NCBI GenBank assembly: GCA_028554795.2
Contig: CM068839.1
Span: forward strand, 46,221,440-46,285,439
DNA length: 64,000 nt
Origin: Sinohyriopsis cumingii
Lineage: Eukaryota > Mollusca > Bivalvia > Unionida > Unionidae
Reading direction: 5' to 3'
Under the pieces are notes generated by a model. That model was not told the origin of the DNA, ran no database searches, and saw nothing but the letters and a program-made list of their open reading frames with translations. The translations under genes were made by a program, and so were the position numbers. Positions 32,098-43,389 of this stretch are shown piece by piece (positions within the stretch are counted from its first letter, which is position 1; each line of letters begins with the position of its first letter).

Positions 32098-32545
32098 GAA
32101 TGTTTGATTCGGAAATGTCTTTTTATTTTTGGTCTTATTAAGGAAGTTCGATACATTTGTCTCCGATACCTTAACACTGCCAATATGTTAAGGATCACCG
32201 TCAGCGTTTGACTTTTACAGTTCTTATTCTCTCCTTCGCATTTTCTTTTCTCTTCTTGCTACTCTCGTTTGCTTCTTTTCTCTTCTTCCTGTTGAAGAAG
32301 TAAGGTTAGTTCTGCCTCTTTATGATGTTGTACAAATGTTTTCTTTTCTTCTTTCTGCCTCTGTCTAAAATCATCTATCCCCGGTAAGGAAGGAAGAGGC
32401 AGTGACGGTACAATTATCGGTGCAAATTATTGTAAAGAGGTAAGAAAATTAGCAAAATACCAGTTAATATCATTCTCTTCTGGAAGTATAACTGTGGTTG
32501 CCTTGGTAGCCACTATGACATCATTGCTCGTCACCTCCGCAGAAA
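32098..32545 (-). pseudogene. Decayed copy of gene B
   Basis: Segments PGIDDFRQRQKEEKKTFVQ, HHKEAELTLLLQQEEE and RQMYRTSLIRPKIKRH match FKQRQKEELEKFIQ, QKEAEQAFLLQQQEEE and KQMYQTSLLRPKKKR of gene B at 58274-58717. An upstream piece, VILPEENDINWYFANFL, matches DLLPEEVNWDFVDFI. Stops and frameshifts are present. Confidence 0.8.
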
Positions 32546-32662
32546 ACACATACGGCTATTCGTAAGAGTTGGATTTATGTGGAGAGCCAAGGCTGTCTGT
32601 TTATGAATTTTAAGGAAGAGAAGACACGTGCGATGATCCGTATGATAATGCGATTATGCTAA
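32522..32662 (+). pseudogene. 3' part of a second copy of gene A
   Basis: The plus frame ending with TAA at 32660-32662 encodes KTHTAIRKSWIYVESQGCL, aligned with RTNTCVWKRRIYVERQGCL of gene A (57819-58052). In the IYVE-x-QGCL block eight of nine codons keep the amino acid while most third positions differ, the mark of past protein-level selection. The 5' part is lost and it abuts gene B, so the shared promoter has been deleted. Confidence 0.75.
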
Positions 32663-32673
32663 CAACCTCCAAC

Positions 32674-32710
32674 AGCCCTTTTCAGGGCCACTCAATTGCC
32701 TCGAAAAGAT
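32674..32710 (+). terminator. Histone-type 3' stem-loop and downstream element after gene A copy
   Basis: AGCCCTTTTCAGGGCC at 32674-32689, a one-base variant of the canonical histone stem-loop, 11 nt after the gene A stop. It is followed by CTCGAAAAGAT at about 32700-32710, as in the two stem-loops at 57.8 and 58.9 kb. Confidence 0.75.
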
Positions 32711-32719
32711 ATGTTATTT

Positions 32720-33870
32720 GGCAAAAAATGTCTTTGTGGTGTACAAGTGATTGCTTGTCTATTTTGGTATCTTTTATTTGTTTCCATCAACCTTTTGGTC
32801 CCTATAAACCTTTCGTAGAATTTTCCATACTTACCTAGGATAGAATGTATTTAGATAAACTTCAACACTGTTAATATTATTAAGTTCTGGCCCATTTGCG
32901 GTCAAGCACTTGTAAGAAAGTTACCAGTTGACTCCGAAACATGCTTTTGACCCTATCACATTTTTGACCCTCAAGTACCTTTCCCAAGATGATTTATCGT
33001 ATGACCCCCAAGTGAACTCGCCATATTAATTTCTCTTATGACCAATACATTTTTAATCCATTTTCTCTATATAAAACCATATGATCCGCAGTTGCCATAA
33101 ACAAATTACTCCAGTCACATTAAAAATATTTTAAAAAGTGCGAATAATTTAACAACAACGATTATATTAAAGAACATTATGTGTTTAGTAACACCAATAA
33201 AATTGTCGTTGCAGAAAATTCAAAGACCAATGCTCGGGATAAACCAATTAAAGAATACGTGGGATTTCGACCCAAAATGTACTTGACTGTAGTTGGACTA
33301 CACTCCTACGAAAAGAAGAAGAGCAAATTCCACGTGTTAAGGTACATGAAGATCCCAGGCATAGTATGTACTAGGAGTATATGCGCGAGAGGTGTGATTT
33401 CACACAAATAGCAAATATACCTGGGTCAAAGGAATACCACATGGGTGTATATTGATGCAACTTAGCTATTTTGTGACCACTTGACAATAAGCAATGGATA
33501 TTCCCTGAATGAATTACTTTCTTAGCTCTTGGACATCACGCGATCGTGTGATTCTTGATACAACACATATAGTTTAATGCATTAAAATAGATATTCTCTG
33601 GGACGACTTTAAATTTCTCCGGTTGAACCCGCAGAGTGATCTGCAGATGACGAATCACAAAGTGTTGGTTTTGTTGAGAAATCATTTAGAACAGAAATTG
33701 TAAATACATGGATGGAACATACTGGTTCAGTAGACCGATGTTGACCACCCTCTAACTCTTCTGGTACATATTAATACCAAACTAAATTATTTCGAAGTGG
33801 TTCTATTTTGAAATCATTTTATAACATAACAGTGACAGTATTTATCAAATCACAACAGCAGGTTTTAATT
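32720..33870. other. Unassigned AT-rich sequence
   Basis: Short frames 32656-32838 and 33181-33411 have no recognisable motif. Short repeats of TTTGACCCT-type sequence occur on both sides (31140-31200 and 32940-33060). Confidence 0.4.
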
Positions 33871-33879
33871 TTATCATGC

Positions 33880-34402
33880 GTGTGATTTCATATTTTTGGT
33901 CATCTATGTCAAATGGAAGTCCTTTTACCCATTCGCAAGATCGCTGCGGTGTGCGAGCTGGTTGAGTCCGTAATACTATCAATAATGTTTGCGATTATTG
34001 ATCTCTGAATACTGTCATTCGGCAAGTGCACTAATAATTCGTTCCATGTTAGCTTGATCACGATGTATATTAACATGTACAACACGAACCAGTACTTTAT
34101 ATTTTGCCAACAACATAGCGACAGTCCGATAAGTTATTTTATCTGGATAAACTTGAAATAATGGTAGGCCATGTTTACCGACCGCGAGCATAAATAAATT
34201 TCAGCGCAGCAGCGACATTTGCATAAGTGTTAGACGCTATTGGCTCTGCTTTGTTGCATATACTGTCAACATCGTTATTAGTGTACACGTATGTGTAGGT
34301 GCTTCCATTGGCTGAATCATGTGGAAGAAATAAAAGATCATCTTGGTGAACCTCATCAGGTGTTTGGACATTACACCAACCACGCAGAATCTTGATTGGC
34401 AC
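33880..34402 (-). pseudogene. Decayed E1-type integrase (C2)
   Basis: The open frame 34175-34402 has DEVHQDDLLFLPHDS, parallel to NEVHQADILFLPHDN of the E1 integrase. Further left, HRDQANMERIISALAE matches HRDQAIVERFNRTLAE around the catalytic Glu. A frameshift separates the halves. Confidence 0.8.
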
Positions 34403-34463
34403 GGATAGTTAATCTGGCTATAATGCTTGTTTCAGCTATATATTGTACCTATAATGAGTGGAC

Positions 34464-34830
34464 TCATTCATCAGCAAGTACAATCCTGACATTGTCATCT
34501 CCGTTAATGAACCATCTAGCGATTCCTTGTCGTTGGATATGACTGGTCGTATTTAAATTGTGACTAATAACTAGATCAGTACGTTGACGTACACTGATAT
34601 CATCTAATGTTTTACAAGCAACGATATATCGATATATCGATAACATGCAGCATCGACACGATTCATAAGTGCTTGGAAAGGCTTTGGTTGGTTTTAGAAT
34701 CAAGACATATATAAAGTCGTGTCCTATGCCTACAACAATTGTATCGACGAGCTCGCTTATCACCTGAATATTTAATTCATGGTACTCCTGGTTTCATTTT
34801 CAAAGCTGAATCGATATCGCCGCCATCGAC
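34464..34830 (-). pseudogene. Decayed PLA2-domain ORF (C2)
   Basis: Matches C1 and E1 in the flanks (VDGGDIDSALKMKPG; QRQGIARWFINGDDNVRIVL), but the calcium loop and His-Asp motif are lost. The frame 34464-34763 crosses it. Confidence 0.6.
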
Positions 34831-34839
34831 ATTATTTAT

Positions 34840-35000
34840 GAAATGTGAACTCTTTGTCCCTCTGCAATACGAATCTTTCTGCGACTTTGCCCAGAATATG
34901 AAGACATTATTGTTATATATACAACAATTCTGCTGACACTTAGCATGGCATGATGAGAAGGAAATTCACCAATGTTAACTCTTATGCGCACGTAACGCAT
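34840..35000 (-). pseudogene. Decayed zinc-ribbon ORF (C2)
   Basis: Degraded equivalent of the C1 zinc ribbon, ending in TAA at the PLA2 junction in a different register from PLA2. Confidence 0.45.
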
Positions 35001-35279
35001 AAACCACCTGATCATCGTATCAATGAAAATGGAAGGTCCGTGTTTCCAAACTAAATTTGAACATTAATTATTGGTCCAGCTGGATCACGATCAATCCAAC
35101 CGCTGAGCAAACCAGCGAAGTAAATTTTGGCAAGTGCTGGGGATATTTAAAAGGTTACACGAGCAATCATGGAACATGAGGCATCGCGAATGAGCCCAGA
35201 AGAAACAATTTGTAAGACGGTTAGCTGACAAAAGATATTAATATGTGCACTTGTTTCCTGATGTTTCTACACTAACAAA

Positions 35280-36545
35280 TAAAATCTACCTTGACATTGA
35301 ATTATGTAGATTCCACGCCTGTAAAACAGCATCCGTACAGGAGGAATCATCTCAAACAAGAATGTTTGACAAAACAAATTCAGTATTTGCTGGAGAATGA
35401 TTTCATACAACTGAGGAAAAGTGATTCTATTTCACCATGCATTCTTGTACCGAAACTAGATAATATTTTCCACGTGTGTACAGACTATGAAAAGACGAAC
35501 AGTGGGACCAAAACTGATTCCTTTCCATTGCCAAACACCAATGACTGCACTGAAAAAATTGTAAGTAAAATATATGTCACCAAATGTGACCTTTTGTTAG
35601 GATTCTGCCAAAGACTGAAAGGGCAAAGACCTTTGATATTCCAGATTTACCTTATGCAGCATTAAGTGATGACGTTGGATAATGGTTTCGCCTTGTTCTT
35701 TTCAACGTTTAATGAACACGATTAGACCTGGTCTTGATAACTGCGATGCTTTCGTCGATGACGTTATTATCTACAACGACACCTTGAAAGATCATTTAGC
35801 GAAAATTCGGAATTTGTTTGACAGACTATTGCAAATTTGACAATTTTTTTTTTGTATCTAAACGCGAGGTTTGCCGTGTTTGCATAACATTTCTAGGATA
35901 TATCATAGGACGTGGACAAGTTCAATCCATAGATGCTAAGTAAAAGTTATATCTGAATTCCATGTGCATATCAGTTAAAAGCAGCTGATGCTATATTTGG
36001 ATTAAGCTGGATGATTTATGAAATTCTATTCCGATTTTCGCTATAATTGTGAAGCTCTGACAAATGTGTTGTCAACAAAACCAAGTTTAATTGGTCAAAA
36101 AATGTCAGAAGGCCATTGGTAAGTTAAGGTATATACTTAAGAGTGTACCAGTTCATTCAGCTAGAAATTTCAATTAATCATTCAAATCGTCTGTTGATGC
36201 AAGTGATGTTGGAGTTATTGCAGTATTGATTCAAGTAGACGAAAATGGTGCAGATCATCCAGTTGGTATCTAAGAAATTAAATAAGAGGCAACTTATGCC
36301 ACAATCGATAGGAAAGTTTGCCTTTTATTTTGGCATTGCAATACTTTGAAGTGCATATTAGTCCAGCTCCTTCTGCGATTATTATGTTTAGTGATCACAA
36401 CCTCCTTACTTTCATTAGGAAGACAAACAAACATCAGAGCTCATTTTGATGGATTTTAATGTTGCGGGAATACAACATTGACCTTAGGCACGTTAAGGGA
36501 AAATGCAAAGAGATAGAAGATGCACTTTCAAGTGTATATAAATAT
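35280..36545 (+). pseudogene. Ty3/gypsy pol remnant, RT and RNase H (C2)
   Basis: Open frame 35291-35665: LLENDFIQLRKSDSISPCIL, FHVCTDYEKTNSGTKTDSFP, TKCDLLLGFCQ: the N-terminal reverse transcriptase of Ty3/gypsy elements. Beyond it the frame is broken. An RNase H region with an LQ.FEVHI-like piece and YNIDLRHVK continues to about 36545. No LTRs recognised. Confidence 0.8.
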
Positions 36546-37429
36546 TTTATTTCATGTATTAATTGTTTCATTCGTAAGATTTTATGTTCTGCAATTTTGT
36601 TTTCAAATATAATTTAGACTAATTGTACAAAATAAGCTTTATTCCCTAAGTCTTTCTTCTTTATGAGGGGATGTTTTATGCATAATTAATTTGTATTGCT
36701 TGTTAGGCTTTCTTATGGTCATTTTATATATATTTTTATATGCTATTGTAGTTTAACACTGTATGTTGGATTAAATTTAGCTGAAACGCAAATGTATTCT
36801 CTACTTGACCGAATTAGTGGTATCTAATTCCGTAAACAACCAATACATAGCTCAAATATTCTCTATGTGTATCGGTTCAAATATCAGGATCAGTATTAAT
36901 TGAAGTAAACATGTTTATTTGGATCTGGTTCTAGGTTATCGGAATTCATTTACAATTTACCTGGTGTATATGACATAGTCAGGATTATATCTTATTAATT
37001 ATGTAACGTACTTTCTAATTATACCTAAAATATTATTTTGTAAACATTGAGAACTTTCTAGAAGGATATTTTTCATTATTTAACTTTGATTAAATCATTA
37101 TTGTGACCATAGGTGAAATGGAAAAGTATATAATCATGTTACTGGAAACATTATTCATTCATTCTTTAAGATTTAGCAGAATCAATTTTGTATTATTGTT
37201 TTGTCTAGAAGTTCATTTGGGCTGGAATTTATTTCTTTAAATTATTTAATTCAGTGATTATTTGCATTGGAAACACATTGTCTTCATAGAATAATAATAT
37301 TATTGTACGGAGACATTAACTTGGATTTATAATGAATTCAAACGTGGAATTTTTAATGTTCTTCAACAAAAGAATGTTGGCACAAAAATACAATACAGTG
37401 CTAATAACCTACAACCACATGGTATAATG

Positions 37430-38885
37430 TCCTCCAGGTCTTTGATATAATGAAAGTGTTAATGACTTAATCTGTTGTACTCCAGGTCTTTGATATAATG
37501 AAAGTGTTAATGACTTAATCTGTTGTACTCCAGGTCTTTGATATAATGAAAGTGTTAATGACTTAATCTGTTGTACTCCAGGTCTTTGATATAATGAAAG
37601 TGTTAATGACTTAATCTGTTGTACTCCAGGTCTTTGATATAATGAAAGTGTTAATGACTTAATCTGTTGTACTCGAGGTCTTTGATATAATGAAAGTGTT
37701 AATGACTTAATCTGTTGTACTCGAGGTCTTTGATATAATGAAAGTGTTAATGACTTAATCTGTTGTACTCGAGGTCTCTGATAAAATGAAAGTGTTAATG
37801 ACTTAATCTCTTGTACTCGAGGTCTTTGATATAATGAAAGTGTTAATGACTTAATCTGTTGTACTCGAGGTCTTTGATATAATGAAAGTGTTAATGACTT
37901 AATCTGTTGTACTCCAGGTCTTTGATATAATGAAAGTGTTAATGACTTAATCTGTTGTACTCCAGGTCTTTGATATAATGAAAGTGTTAATGACTTAATC
38001 TGTTGTACTCCAGGTCTTTGATATAATGAAAGTGTTAATGACTTAATCTGTTGTACTCTAGGTCTCTGATATAATGAAAGTGTTAATGACTTAATCTGTT
38101 GTACTCGAGGTCTTTGATATAATGAAAGTGTTAATGACTTAATCTGTTGTACTCGAGGTCTCTGATAAAATGAAAGTGTTAATGACTTAATCTGTTGTAT
38201 TCGAGGTCTTTTATATAATGAAAGTGTTAATGACTTAATCTGTTGTACTCGAGGTCTTTGATATAATGAAAGTGTTAATGACTTAATCTGTTGTACTCGA
38301 GGTCTTTGATATAATGAAAGTGTTAATGACGTAATCTGTTGTACTCGAGGTCTTTGATATAATGAAAGTGTTAATGACTTAATCTGTTGTATTCGAGGTC
38401 TTTTATATAATGAAAGTGTTAATGACTTAATCTGTTGTACTCGAGGTCTTTGATATAATGAAAGTGTTAATGACTTAATCTGTTGTACTCGAGGTCTTTG
38501 ATATAATGAAAGTGTTAATGACGTAATCTGTTGTACTCGAGGTCTTTGATATAATGAAAGTGTTAATGACTTAATCTGTTGTACTCGAGGTCTTTGATAT
38601 AATGAAAGTGTTAATGACTTAATCTGTTGTACTCGAGGTCTTTGATATAATGAAAGTGTTAATGACTTAATCTGTTGTACTCGAGGTCTCTGATAAAATG
38701 AAAGTGTTAATGACTTAATCTGTTGTATTCGAGGTCTTTTATATAATGAAAGTGTTAATGACTTAATCTGTTGTACTCGAGGTCTTTGATATAATGAAAG
38801 TGTTAATGACGTAATCTGTTGTACTCGAGGTCTTTGATATAATGAAAGTGTTAATGACTTAATCTGTTGTACTAGAGGTCTTTAC
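37430..38885 (+). repeat. 48-bp satellite array, about 30 copies
   Basis: Unit GTACTCGAGGTCTTTGATAT, AATGAAAGTGTTAATGACTT, AATCTGTT. Copies are nearly identical. Variant positions (CCAGG/CGAGG, TTTGATATA/TCTGATAAA/TTTTATATA, ACGTAATC) recur in blocks, pointing to recent unequal exchange or segmental amplification within the array. No spacers, so not a CRISPR. Confidence 0.97.
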
Positions 38886-38889
38886 AATA

Positions 38890-39606
38890 ATGAATTTGTT
38901 GATGATCTAAAATACAAATGGTCCACAAATAGTTATATATTTATACCTTGTTCATGTAAAAAATTGAAGGTTATGTTAGATGCAATCTTTAGGGTTAACG
39001 TTTACTTTTCTTTTATTGCGATTGCTAGAACGTACTGAACATAAACCAAATAATGTATCCAACAAAATTAAAAATTAGGCACTGAAATTTGCTCGTATTT
39101 GTCGCGCCATCGTATGCAAGAATAAGGAAGGGAAGCAGGAAATTGCTAAAATGAAAACCCAAGTAAATGCGAGGGACATCTAAATTTCAAGGTGAGAGAG
39201 ATTCAGTAGCTTGTTCATGGACATTGAAAATCGGTCGTACTTATAGCGATGTGGTGTAAATGGGTCATGAAAAAAAACATCGAATTCCGAAATGTCAAAA
39301 GAAAATACTTACCTAATGCTAAAAATATGTTATTCTATCTTCATTCGGTATTCAGGTTTACGTAATAATTTACTATTACCAATTTCCCACAACTGAAGCT
39401 AACAGGAAATGAATCTGCCATAGAAAAAGCAAAAACAGAAAAAGATAAAAATCTGACATTTCCTAAAAAAAGCGAAACGAAGACAACAATGTAATATTTC
39501 CAAGAAAATTTACGTGGTCTGTTAGAAAGATCATCACCTTCATGTTTCATTTCCTTTGTTATTTATATTTAATTTAATTGAGTTTTTAGTTATCATGTTC
39601 TTCATC
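38890..39606. other. Unassigned AT-rich sequence
   Basis: Only a 69-codon minus frame (39341-39550) with no recognisable motif. No genes supported. Confidence 0.4.
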
Positions 39607-39785
39607 ATCATTTTTATGTCCTTCAATGGAAGATTACATGATATAAGAATAAATCATCTGAATACAATCAATAAATAAGTATTAATTTTTTTTTTAAAAA
39701 CATAAAAATATTAGAATACAAATTCTTACACTATATCAGTCGAGAAAGTGTTCGTGAACTGCATACGTTGCAAGTTTCAGTATCT

Positions 39786-42700
39786 TTATTTGCAGAAGAT
39801 AGCTGCACACTGCATGACAAAGTACGCTGCATACAGGACGAATAGTTTGGAGTTTGATTTGTCGATTACAATTGATGGTAACCTTTTACCTAGAAGATAT
39901 TGTAGTTGCAGCTCATCTTCTGCATTAAATAACGTGATGTGCAGGCTCAGTGGAAACTTTTCAGTAAGGAAATCCCAGAAAGAGTTTCTAAAATTCGACA
40001 TATAAGGACAACTAACACAACAATGAAGTACCAAGTCTGTATAAACATTCCCACATCTAATACACATATGGATCTGTGTTTGAGGAACAGCAGCCCATAG
40101 TTTAGCTACACATGTAAATACCTTAGTGTGTTGTCTGGTTTTAGCCGACTGCCACACTGAGGCAGGTCGTACGTATTCGTGTATCGAAGAGAATGTATCA
40201 AAATCTGCTTGATTAGACATACAAACTCTCCAGAGGCTATTTTCAAGACCAACAATTTTTGACCTTACGATTTCTTTAAAATTTTGTTTATCTGGAATTT
40301 CAGAATGATGCAAATAATCAGTTAGATACCCGAGCAAGTCAAACTTCGTTGAGGTATAATATAAATTTGAAATTAATCCGTAGCTTGAGATGCATCCGCT
40401 CAATACGAAGTGAAATAACGCAACGTTAAACACATGTTTAGTATGTACGTTGTTAGGCATCAAACACAATCTGTGTAAAAACATCAATTTTCTATCAATT
40501 TCGGACTGCGCTGATGTCCATCCTATCATTCCCAGCGCAATGTCTGATCTTGTATGTGTTGGGAAACCTTGCGAATGTTTGGCAAAATACCTCCGAGTTT
40601 TATCCAATAAAGCGAGGTCACCTTTTGAAATGTTACACCATAATTCACTTCCATAAAACATTGAAGGGAAAATTACCTTTTTAATTACATTTGCAGCAAC
40701 CAAAGGATTTAAACCATTCAGTTTAATGCCAATACCAAACAGACCGTGAAATTTTTTTTTCTTTCTTGCATGCATCGAGTATTGCGTCATGCGACGTCAG
40801 CTTTGAGTTAATCCGGTGACCCAGGTGTGTTGCCGAATCAGTAACCGGCAAACATGACGGGCCAAGATACCATTTCATATTGACTTTGTGTCACTAAGCT
40901 CGAATCGCGACTTACTGCTTTAGTAGTTTGCTATATCTAACAGTTTTTGTAGATTGCTAGGATATATAGCCAAAAGCGAAATATCATCAGCTAGGGTTGG
41001 ATTTCCCACAGCCAAGGATCCAATCTTCGCTCCAAATCCACTATTTTCTAACTGTAGCAGCAAGTCATTTATAAATATTGTGTACATCAAGGTTGACAAA
41101 ACACCCCCTTGTCTCACTCCTTGGCCAATTGAGAACCAATCTGAAAATTGCCCATTGACAAGAACTTTGCTCTGTAAATTTGTATACATGTTAAAAATAT
41201 CAAAAGGAATTTACCCGTAATCCCCAACATTAATAATTTAAAAAGCAGTCCTTTGTACCACACGGTATCAAATGCTTTTTTGTATCAAGAAAAGCAGCAA
41301 AAACCCGTGAACCCATGTTTACATTATATTGTACTGATTGCAACAGCACAAAAATCGCTGTTGTGCAGGCTAAACCTTTCTGGTAACCATGTTGTTGTGA
41401 ACTGGGTATACTAGAATTAATATCTTTGAGCCACGTTACCAAACGTTCATGAATAATTTTCTCAAAGGTTTTGTAGATAACAGGCCGTAAAGTAACAGGC
41501 CTGTAACTTTCGAGGGAGTTCTTTGATTTTCTGTTACCTTTGTACAGTGGTATTACTAACCCTTTTTGCAATCTACAGGTATGTACGATTGATCAGTCAT
41601 CCGAGTAAATAAAATTGTCATACACTCGATGAGGTGGTCGCTGCCATAGATCAAATGTTCATTGCAAATTTGATCATGTGCCGATGCTTTTGATTTCTTT
41701 AGACTTTTAATGATTTCTCTTACTTCGTTTAAACTGATGCTGGTCTGTACGGCCTCGATATGGCTTACTCCGTTCTGTAGAACCCGATTTAATTCTCTCT
41801 CTATAAATTCATAAAAGTTTCCGTGAAAACTATGGCTAAAATTCGGCGTGTAACTGTCCTCATAGTATCAGGCAAAGCCATTTGCGATGGAATCATCATC
41901 ACGGACACAAACTCCATCAGTTGATAGTTCCTGACAAAATTTATATTGTTCCCTCTCTTAACGTCGATCATTTTCCAAAAGTGTCTTACATCGCATTCAT
42001 GTGCTTTTTTCAATTGCTTCATACACCTCCTCCATACATTTTTCCACAGCCAGTTTTTGAACGTTTCTAAAGTCTCTCTTCTTATCTTTATATTCTCTGT
42101 AAGAATTATATTGACTACCCCTCGGTCTTCCCTCATTTATCCAAGTATACCTAGATTGTCTTTGAAGTTTATGTGCTTCTTTGAGTTCATTTGACCAGTA
42201 TGGTTTGCCATGATAATTGAATTTAGACTTTGGAAGCGCGATGTCGCTTGACTGCTGTATTGCATTAACAATGTGCCCGTTAAATCAATCAACATTGTCC
42301 GAAATAGTATCTATATCTAATGTTTTCAGGCGAAGGTCACGCTCAGATTGATAGTTTTTCAAGATATCAGCGTCTAATTTATTCCAAGCTATGTTATTTC
42401 TTTTCATAGACTGTCTGAAGTCTCTCCCACAGGTCACTGTACGAAGAGAAGTAAGGATAGGGAGGTGGTCAGATATCACGTGCTCTTCGTGATCTGAAAC
42501 AATGTGCACACTCCGTAATCTACCTATGTATTGATCCGACAGTACAAAATGATCAATCATCGTTCTTGCTGGGGTGAACGTATAACGGGAACCAGTACAT
42601 ATTATTTAATGTCCAGCACTCACTAAATTATTATATCGTAAGAACTCATGAAATACTCTATCTTTGTAATCTCTGAAAGTGTCTGGTTCAGCTACTGCAT

Positions 42701-43264
42701 TGAAACCACCAGTAAAATACACGTCGCCCAGCTGTGAGTACTGATCATAGAGATTTTGAATCAACTCAATTTGCGCTTTGTAACAATGTATGCCATACAA
42801 TAGGGTCGGCATATATACACAAAAATATATACAATTTGCATTTTGGGAAATTTGAATTATATGCCAACAACTCTGTCACTATTAAATTCATCTATAAAGT
42901 TAGCATTTCTCATGACAGAAGTTTTCCAGAAGATTGCAACTCCTCCATTACCACATTTTATTAACGTGCTAGTAGAGGAAATATCCTCGGCCTTAGCAGT
43001 GCATTTATAATCAGAACGAATATAATCGCAAAAAGGAAGTATGTGCTATAATAGTTTATGTTCAGTTATGCAAGCTATGTCAACATTATATTTATCCAGC
43101 ATTGCACTAAAGCTAAGAACAGAGGACATAATTTCGCTAACATTCCAGCTCAGTACATTAAGATTCATATTAACTTGCAATATAGGCATATTAATACTTA
43201 TATATTGTGAAAGCCGGACTAAAATGACAAAGGTGACAAAACACATTAACTTACGACAGTACAT
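39786..43264 (-). pseudogene. LINE ORF2: AP endonuclease and reverse transcriptase, several breaks
   Basis: Endonuclease part 42285-43264: LNVLSWNVSEI, ACITEHKLL, DVYFTGGFNAVAEPD, VISDHLPILTSL. Linker region about 41800-42140. RT part 40920-41571: VIPLYKGNRKSKNSLESYRP, QQHGYQKGLACTTA, GVRQGGVLSTLMYTIFINDL, and LADDISLLA with the catalytic Asp pair. C-terminal frame 39786-40790 (334 aa) ends with a Cys-rich motif (CIRCGNVYTDLVLHCCVSCP). Several stops and frameshifts, so this copy is probably dead. Confidence 0.8.
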
Positions 43265-43389
43265 ACTGGCAAATTTACGAACAATTGACTATGTCACCCT
43301 AGTCATGGAATATCGCATCCTGCACCTGATTGCCTCCTGATCGCGATTGTTAAACCTGTCTCGCCAGGATTGATTCCCATACGAACTTC

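Larger units (their letters stand above)
33880..37265. mobile_element. C2: second copy of the E1-like/Ty3 composite
   Basis: Parallel to C1 from about 34195 to 37265, and extends further left, where the rest of the integrase survives. Gene order on minus is integrase, PLA2, zinc ribbon; the Ty3 remnant on plus follows. Confidence 0.75.

Noticed and set aside
37430-38885. CRISPR array
   Set aside because: The 48-bp units are directly adjacent with no unique spacers, and the context is animal DNA.
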